Notes under the pieces: generated by a model
Seen by the model: only the letters and a program-made list of their open reading frames with translations
The model's database searches: none
Told to the model about the DNA's origin: nothing
Program-made: the position numbers and the translations under genes
Assembly: GCF_023856365.1 (NCBI RefSeq)
Contig: NC_064539.1
Location: 20,897,019-20,961,018 of the forward strand
Source: Brienomyrus brachyistius
Taxonomy: Eukaryota; Chordata; Actinopteri; Osteoglossiformes; Mormyridae
Reading direction: 5' to 3'
Length of the DNA stretch: 64,000 bases
In this document: piece by piece, positions 56,881 through 64,000 of the stretch
Layout of the letters: each line of letters opens with the position of its first letter
Position numbering within the stretch: position 1 is the stretch's first letter

Positions 56881-59640
56881 TGTCATATTAATTCCCTCTT
56901 TGCAAAAGTAATGATTTCTGAGCTGTTAAGGGTTGTGTTGTTCTCTTTACTATTCATGCAAGAGGAACCAAATTACCATGCGGCACTGGAGGGAGATTCA
57001 GGTAATCATCACTGTACATATTAATTAAATTTTACCTGCCCCTCATTCCCAGTGTGTTGTGCTGTATCACCCACACTAAATCCTTAGTATAGACACCTAA
57101 GTATAGATCCATAACCAAGCGCCTGTTCCCTTTTCTGTTTTTGTGATGAATGTCAAACACTTTGGGTTATATTTTCCTGGCACGGATGTCAGTGTTTTTC
57201 GGTTTGCTTGTCTCGGAGTGACCCCCGTGTGGCTCCACCTCACCCCTTACTCAGCCGCGACATCCCCGTCCCTGCTGCGACCCAGGCACTGCCGGCGCGC
57301 CTACATTCATTTACGGAGCATTACAAAGAGCCAAGCCTAATCTAAGCCCAGTATAAGGCTCGCCTTGCTTTTCACACACACACATTAAAACGCAGAATCC
57401 AGGGATCTCATGCATACGGCGATCTAGGGCCAGACTGGGAGAGAGACGACGAAAAGAGACCTGAGGAATACATGCCTCTGACCGTCCTATTAAAATAACC
57501 ACGCGACCATTGAGTGGCAACATAGAGCTGACCTCGGGCCCACGGCCCAGCACAGAGCAGCCATAACGTCAGCCGGCACTACAGGTGAGAGGCTCCGCCA
57601 CCGCAGGCCTGTGACAGGCGAGTGACAGCAGCAGCGTCTCTCCCACGGGGACCAGCGCAGCCCAGAGGCTGTCAGCCCTTATCCCCATCACCGGCCCGGC
57701 AGGTGCTGCTCGGTGAGGGGAGTTTGATCTAAACTGACTTTTCCCCTTTTTCTGCTGTGGGCTGTTTCAAGTGGCGCCATCTAACACCAACAAGGTGGTC
57801 ACTTTTAAAGCGGTACAAGCCTCTCTTTCTGCAGCAGCCGCTCCGCTTCTGCCCAGACCCACTTAAGGACATCCACTGTGTTGTCTCCAGCTAAAGGTCG
57901 AAGGGCTTTTACTGGGAAGATCGTTCATTCATTTCTGTTCCTCCCAAATGTTACTTTTATTGCGCTGCTGGATGCTGGGTCATATCCAGTTATTGCTTCT
58001 GCTAGTCACAAACACTAAAAGTTAAGAACTGGGAGTGTTTTTGATCAAAGTTTCTTTCCTCAAGCAATGCTTTTAACTTGAAGTACTTCAATAAAAACAC
58101 TGTATGTCCATAAATCCCTCGAAGGCCCCACCTAAGCTATCCAAAGCATCAAAATATCTGGTGCTCAGAAACAATTTTAAGACTTTGATGTACTTCTTTG
58201 TACTTTCCTGAGACAAAATATAATGCAGTGTCCTGATTTTTTATAATTTTATTTCTGATTATTTATATTGTTTTATTTTTATCATGCATAATAACTATAA
58301 CAATTGGTGGCTGGTATCAGTCCATTAGCTTGGCAAAAAGGCATTTTAAATTCACAGTCCAAACACAATGAACGTAATCTCTCCTGGGCTAGAACCTTTT
58401 TAAGAATGTGAAAAGTTTGGATGTGAAAAAATTCTTCTCAGCAAAGGCATGTTAAGGTCTCTCTTTTTCTTCTTGTGTCTCCCCTACGTGAAGCTCTTCT
58501 GGTCAGTAGATATAATGAAAAGCCTTAATTTACAAACCAGGTCACATGCTCTGCCAAAGGATGTTGTCCTATTAGATGATACAGGTCACATGACAATCGC
58601 CATGGTCATGAGATCACATGCTTTCAACCTCTGAATGCAGTTTGGTCAGTGCCACTTGACCTTTGACTCTCTGAAGTGTATTCAGGCTGCGAAATTGATG
58701 TTCCTCTATAGGATAGATGTAAAGGCATCCCAGATATTGTCAGCTACATTCCTTGTGACACATTGCTAATCACATTGCTAATTATGGTAGCTAATGTCTC
58801 AACATTACAGAACATTATGTCCCCATTATGTTCTGTGTATACGTGTCTCTGGGTCATGCTGTGTGGTAAAAACAGACAATGACAACGTAACAAAAAAGTA
58901 ATCAATCATGCAGAATAGAGTGATGTAGAGTTCATTGTAAGAAGACGATGCTACCACTCACGGACCCTACCAGGGTCATGGCATTGTCGCCAGTTGCAGT
59001 TGCCATGGATACCACCATATCACCTCACCAAGAAGGACGGAAGCCAAGTCTGGCATCCCATGATCAGCCTGCCTCCTTTATTGCCTTGCCTGTCGTGCCT
59101 GGCCTTTTGATAGCATTAAAATCACCCTAGGATGTTCCCAGCAGTGGGATGTGGGGGCTGCCAGGGGGGGAAGGGGGGTTAATAAACACTAATAGAGATG
59201 GAATGGCGGGTGACACTTCCATCTGACAAATGGTTTCTGCGGCGATGTCGCTGGCGATAAACATTCGTTCTCTCCATCAGTCGTCACTCATGCTGTAATT
59301 ATTACCTGTTTACGCTCGTGCCATTTGAAGACCCAGTTTGAAGTTCATGTCACGTGACCATGCAGTGCAAAGATACCAAAACATCAAGATAAGTACATCT
59401 CTGGAGGCTTCTTCCAGACAGAAATAAACAGACACCATCCTGTTATATCTCTTCCGGCCTCTCGTCCTCCTATCCTCCCAATCTGGCCTCTTTTCCATAG
59501 ACTGCACCACTCTTACCCCCCCCCCCCACAGAAAGGAAGATGTAAATGGCCCTGAAACCTGAAAGTAAGGAGTAAGAAACAAGCAAGAAGTGACTAAACT
59601 CCATCCATCATGTGTCACTGCGACACTGCATTTAGCTCAA
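56881..59640. other. No gene recognised; GC-richer patch
   Basis: About 57220-57720 is GC-rich relative to its surroundings, with several CpG (GGCGCGCC near 57294), but I see no promoter, first exon or open frame with a domain. The rest is AT-rich, with a C run at 59517-59527. Confidence 0.4.
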
Positions 59641-61320
59641 AAAAAAAAAGATATGTGCTTTGTAACAGACTAATTGAAATGGAAGAACGTGTAAACGATT
59701 ATGTGCTTCAGATAAGTCAGGAAATAAAAGAGGACTATCCATTGCTCTTTGCAGCTTAAATGGCTTCGGGCGGCCTGCCTTTTTCTCCTGAATCACCAGC
59801 AGAAAGCGTTACGCAATGTAAATGTCACAGATAGTGTACCCCATCATTACGGTGCATTACATCGCGCGCGCGCGCCGAGTGGAGGCTATTTATATAAAAG
59901 CACTCGCAAAGCAAGCTGGATAAATCCATGAAACAATCTGGGAAGTAACGTCATTCCTCTAATCGGTGCGAATGAACCAGCGCCACAGTAGCAAAGTGCC
60001 AAAATCACCTGAGTATCTGCCATGAAATGGTTAACCTTGGATTTGCATACCTAATCAGAATAAATACAATTACAATATTTACATTATTTCATCAGCCCAT
60101 CAAAATCAAGTAACCACTTCTCCAAATAGGGACATGTTGATCTCGGGGTGTTCGTAAGGCTGAGTACACACTGGACAGGAAATCAGTTTTACGATATTCG
60201 GGAAGCGCACTGGCAGCCTTAAAACTCTTTCAGGTAATCTGTCTTTTTTCTTCCACTGATAGTGCTTGCTTATTGTCGGTGAAAGGTGACAGTGGGAATA
60301 TGACATACTGAGAATTGACCGTCGTTATTCCTGATGCCCTGCAGGCCTGGTAATCTGTGGGTCACCTCAAGACCAGCCTGCCGTCGGCCTACTACGTGCA
60401 CTGAGGATCCGTGGGCTGACTCTCAGCCAAACTGCCACAACAGGCTTCTCTCTACATTTGCAGTATGGCTCCACGTTTGTGTATCTGCATGGCCGGTACT
60501 CAGCTCACCACCTCTGCCCTCCCCGCTCCACCAACTATGCAGCAGCACGATTTCAGCAGAAGTGATTCAGGCCATGTGCCTTGCACCTCGCTCTATCCTC
60601 AGATGCCTTGCAGTCGCCGTACTTTTTACAGGTACTGATGTAGCTAGGAAATATCATGTCATAATTTGGGACAATATTTGGCACTTTAGATTCCTGTGTA
60701 AATCCTGTAAGTCCAAAGATAAATTCTGGTTTTGTCGAATATGTGTGAAGACGGTAGCTCATGAATATTCATGCATGGTTAGACGATTCACTGCGTTCTA
60801 AGCCTAGCTACCAAAGATGTGTGCAGATCCCCAACCAGCAATTACTCAGGAGCAAAATATATTCATGGCCGGCCCACTCATGAATATTCATGATGCGACA
60901 TGAGTTTGCGTCTCAAGATAGCTCAGCCTCTCAGGAGGTGGGCAGCCATCTTAACCTTTTTCTTTAAAGAGAAAAAACTAGGCTTACCAGTTACTACCAA
61001 AACACATTAAAAACACCAGTTTGTGTGGTAACCCGAGTCACCTAGAGGTCTAGTCAATTATTCCCCATTACGGCAAAATTATATGCTGATTTGTATTCAT
61101 TACTATACGGTGTGCAGAATTACTAGATGAGTGTGTATTTTGCTTGCATCTGCTCTTCAAACTTAATAGTTTCAGTCTAGATTAATCTCTAATTAAGAAT
61201 GGACTGTTTAAAAACTAGTATTTTGTCTGAGTACTTCCTGTCTGTGGTAAAAACAGGAAATGATGGATATTTCCATGTGCTGCACTGATAATCAAGTGTT
61301 TTTCTTTTATTTTTGTTTGT
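59641..61320. other. No gene recognised
   Basis: A (CG)n run (GCGCGCGCGCG) at about 59864-59875 could adopt Z-DNA. Frames at 60334-60801 (155 codons) and elsewhere show no domain. Confidence 0.4.
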
Positions 61321-61321
61321 G

Positions 61322-61390
61322 ACATTGTAACATTGTAAGATTGTAACATTGTAACATTGTACCATTGTAAGATTGTAACATTGTAACATT
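61322..61390. repeat. 8-bp tandem repeat ACATTGTA
   Basis: About eight units of ACATTGTA, with AGATTGTA and CCATTGTA variants. AGATTGTA occurs as units 3 and 7, hinting at a higher-order 32-bp period. Confidence 0.9.
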
Positions 61391-62390
61391 TTCTCTCTAA
61401 ATACATTTACTTAGACCAAAAGAAAAATTCTCAATTTATATTTGTCTGCCCAACCTTTGCTAAAAATATTTCCAGGAATAGTACAGTACTCGCCTAATAA
61501 TTCTGCACAAAGCATATGTGTGCTGTGTGACCTTTCGCTTTCTTTAGCACAAAACACACCGGAGCGAGCCGACGCTTCCATGTCAGACCACAGCGCCATC
61601 TGAAGCTAAGCGCTAAGGAACAGTTGCAAAAGACTGTTTTCCCAGAAGGCTTCAAAATGTCCAGCCAGCTTATTTCCTGGGGACACATAAACAAGAGTCT
61701 GGGTCAAAAGTCCAACAACCATTCTCCTATGGACCTTCTGTTCACGTCCAGTTCCATAACCAGTAAACCAGTTAGCCGCTCACACGCTACCAGCCCAAAA
61801 ACGAGCCTCAGCTCTGACAGGTGCAGTCATTGGGATGGGGGGGGGGGGGGGGGGGCTGGCAGCGTGAGTTTTGCTAACTTCGGAAAAATACACAGCTTGT
61901 CAGGCAACAGAGTGGGAGGGAGATGTTTCTCATGACCCATTTAGGTCCCCAGCCTAAAAACAGTCCTTTTGTCTTTCACTTTAGTCAAGGAGGCTCCCGT
62001 GGTTGTTTCAAAAGTAGGTTGTGGATCAAAAACTGAGATTCCTGGTGTAGATGTTAGCATGTATATCACTGTGGCAAAGCCAGGCTGTGCACCTCTGATT
62101 ATTTTCAGCACATACCCAGTGCCAACACACCATAGGAGGCAAAGAACAGGACAAAGTGTTTGTTTTTTAAAGTTTTATTTCTTTGAATATAAAGCACATT
62201 AGACAGTTACAAGTTATAATTTTGTGGCAAGTAGCAGAAGTTCTGACATCCACAAGTGTTCCGTCATTGTTATTTTATCAGAATGTCTTAGAATAATTTG
62301 GTTGTTTACCATTTACGAAGTTCATTATATATAATTATATAATAATTATTCTTGCTCAATATTATCATCATAGATGTGGCAGTTTGGGGC
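61391..62390. other. No gene recognised; poly(G) run
   Basis: A G run at about 61837-61854. No supported gene. Confidence 0.4.
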
Positions 62391-62394
62391 CAGT

Positions 62395-62555
62395 GTCCAT
62401 CCATCTTGTGCAACCCTCCATCTGTCCATCTTCTGTAACCTGTTGTCCCTATTCCGGGTCACGGGGGTCTGGAGTCAATCTGTGCAAAGCAGGGAACAAC
62501 CGAGGGCGGGGCGCCAACCCATCGTTGGACACACTCCCCTATGACAAAAAACTAC
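62395..62555 (-). mobile_element. Old SINE/LINE tail, minus strand
   Basis: TCCATCCATCTTGTG, CCATCTTCTGTAACCTG, GTCCCTATTCCGGGTCACGG and GCAGGGAACAACCGAGGGC match the reversed tail region of diverged GGAT-type retroposons. Confidence 0.5.
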
Positions 62556-62689
62556 ATGGTTCATGTAAAGCTAGCAATCATTTTTTAATTTCAATTATAA
62601 ATGACAACGCATGACGGTTTTAAATGTTCACTAGATATAAGCAAATGGCCACATACATACTGAAAAACACACTTGAGATGTAAGGCACT

Positions 62690-63180
62690 CAAGGGAAAAC
62701 TTATAGGAAAAATATTAAACTTTTACTTGAACTTTACTTAAGGCCATTTTATTAGTGTTTTATAAACACATTCATAACAATTAATAATACATTCATAAAG
62801 CAGTATAAACATGGTTATAAACATTTATCATGTCAGGTAGGAGACATATCAGTGACACACACATAAAAATGCCACACTCATGCTTCTTCAAATATGTACT
62901 CGTATAACAAGGCAGGTGTCTTCAGAAGCTTTCATCTGCAAGGCACTTTAGATACTTTTGCACTTATAAAACATCCTTATTTCTTATATCAGTCATTATA
63001 ATGTATTATAAACGTATCTATAGTTCATAATGGATGAGAGCATCATAAGGCAGTCATAATGCATAATAAACATGTCTATAATGTTTTTGCCTTTTTTAAA
63101 AATGCATAGGCATGTTTATAATGCTTTATGAATGCATTAAAATGTATTATGAATATATATATAAATTACTGTGTTTCCCT
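62690..63180. mobile_element. AT-rich dispersed repeat with internal inverted repeats
   Basis: CATTCATAAAGCAGTATAAAC at about 62790 is mirrored by GTTTATAATGCTTTATGAATG at about 63113, and similar phrases (ATGTATTATAAACG, GCATAATAAACATG) recur between. The block, with ACTTTACTTAAGGCCATTTTATTAG, matches my memory of a widespread teleost repeat. No coding capacity. Confidence 0.5.
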
Positions 63181-63274
63181 TTACATTTAACCATATTTTA
63201 TATCATATGGCTTTAGTAGGAATTGTGTTTGTTGTTTCTTAATAAATATTTATATTGCTTTCATATTATTCTAA

Positions 63275-63491
63275 CTCCAGTTTCCCCCCACAGTCCAAAA
63301 ACATGCTGAGGCTAATTGGAGTTGCTAAATTGCCCGTAGGTGTGCATGTGTGAGTGAATGGTGTGTGAGTGTGCCCTGCGATGGGCTGGCCCCCCATCCT
63401 GGGTTGTTCCCTGCCTCGTGCCCATTGCTTCCGGGATAGGCTCCGGACCCCCCCGCGACCCAGTAGGATAAGCGGTTTGGAAAATGGATGG
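63275..63491 (+). mobile_element. 5'-truncated family A SINE with 12-bp TSD
   Basis: Starts inside the body at CTCCAGTTTCCCCCCACAG and ends AAAATGGATGG. ATATTATTCTAA flanks it at 63263-63274 and 63492-63503. Truncation at the 5' end with a perfect duplication is the usual result of incomplete target-primed reverse transcription. Confidence 0.92.
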
Positions 63492-63527
63492 ATATTATTC
63501 TAATGAAATACACATATGATCTCTATA

Positions 63528-63848
63528 CAGACGCTCCTCTACTAACAAAACTTTCAACATACGCACTTTCAGACTTACGAACGAAGAGGACTGTAAGTCC
63601 AAATTCTGTTCCTTGGGCTCCCGTTTCCTGTCCACAACATCAGTTATTTTTTCTGCACACCAATTCCGCCTGGTACGACTTCTGGCCGCTACTCCCGCCG
63701 CACAGCAGTGTAGCGTGCGTACTCCCAGCATCCTAGTTCTTTGTACTTACGTATACCCTTAAAATGATGTTGAATGATGATTTACGAACATTTCAAATTA
63801 TGAATGGCCATTCGGAACATATCTTGTTTGTAAGTAGAGGAGCGTCTG
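63528..63848. mobile_element. Tigger/pogo-like MITE
   Basis: Ends read CAGACGCTCCTCTACT and AGTAGAGGAGCGTCTG, flanked by TA at both sides (63526-63527 and 63849-63850). Inner parts (ACTTACGAACG, GATTTACGAACATTTC) also pair. The termini resemble Tigger-type CAG...CCTC.ACTTACG ends. It is 321 bp and non-coding. A fragment of a similar end occurs near 6765-6786. Confidence 0.82.
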
Positions 63849-63850
63849 TA

Positions 63851-64000
63851 CATTGAACCAGTTTACTTGACAGACATGAAAAAAATCATGTTATGTTCTC
63901 ACAACACAGAACAAATGCATCAACTGATAATAGATCCTCCTTTTCAAAATGCTCATTCTAACGGTTTGGAACCACTGTCCACGATTCACTGGAGTTCATT
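63851..64000. other. Window end, nothing recognised
   Basis: Short unique-looking sequence to the edge of the window. Confidence 0.4.

Noticed and set aside
57220..57720. Possible CpG island promoter
   Set aside because: GC is raised but there is no TATA, first exon, splice site or open frame to support a gene start.

Overview
The window looks like non-genic DNA from a teleost fish chromosome. The evidence is a tRNA-derived SINE with a GGATGG-type tail, fish-type Tc1/mariner elements, Ty3/Gypsy elements and LTRs, long (CA)n and (TA)n microsatellites, and no compact gene arrangement. The SINE made me think of bony-tongue or mormyrid fishes, but I cannot confirm a species. I found no host protein-coding exon, tRNA gene, rRNA gene or CRISPR array. 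Most long open frames lie in simple repeats or on the wrong strand of transposons, and many begin at non-ATG codons.

Layout. 1-5.3 kb is mostly unannotated DNA with an HE1-like SINE remnant, and a young SINE lying beside an older one. 5.3-6.5 kb is an internally deleted Tc1/mariner element whose shortened transposase frame stays open. 6.5-10.1 kb holds decayed DNA-transposon ends, a foldback MITE-like hairpin, a second full SINE and a solo LTR with a clean 5-bp target duplication (TSD). 12.2-12.7 kb is a hexamer-based satellite with a 174-bp higher-order period. 13.7-21.6 kb has LTR-retrotransposon debris, microsatellites, telomere-like TTAGGG variants and a 3' LTR preceded by a polypurine tract. 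22.8-23.1 kb is another solo LTR with a 5-bp TSD.

23,465-30,674 is the centrepiece: a complete Ty3/Gypsy retrotransposon on the minus strand. It has two LTRs, a 4-bp TSD (CTGG), a primer-binding site matching tRNA-Ser, open gag and pol frames and a polypurine tract. Gag and pol are joined by a -1 frameshift site (GGGAAAC) placed immediately before the gag stop, with a possible pseudoknot at the right spacing. The two LTRs differ by a 195-nt segment whose ends read GT...AG in the element's sense direction, as an excised intron would.

32-34 kb has a LINE fragment flanked by a pair of inverted ~115-bp copies of an unidentified sequence. 37.9-39.6 kb is a LINE or SINE tail, then a decayed LTR-element interior with an 11-codon minisatellite and its LTR. 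42.2-47.2 kb is a dense transposon cluster: a dispersed repeat, a hAT MITE with 8-bp TSD, a deleted Gypsy element with Gmr1-like domain order and a 5-bp TSD, and a broken Tc1 transposon carrying a SINE. 50.3-50.8 kb is a 35/36-bp minisatellite. 51.9-52.05 kb is a tandem pair of SINE tails. 54-56 kb has degraded transposons. 56.4-62 kb is largely featureless, with short repeats. The last kilobase has a 5'-truncated SINE beside a Tigger-like MITE. The genes here work together only inside transposons: gag and pol of the Gypsy element form one expression unit, and the SINEs depend on a LINE supplied elsewhere.
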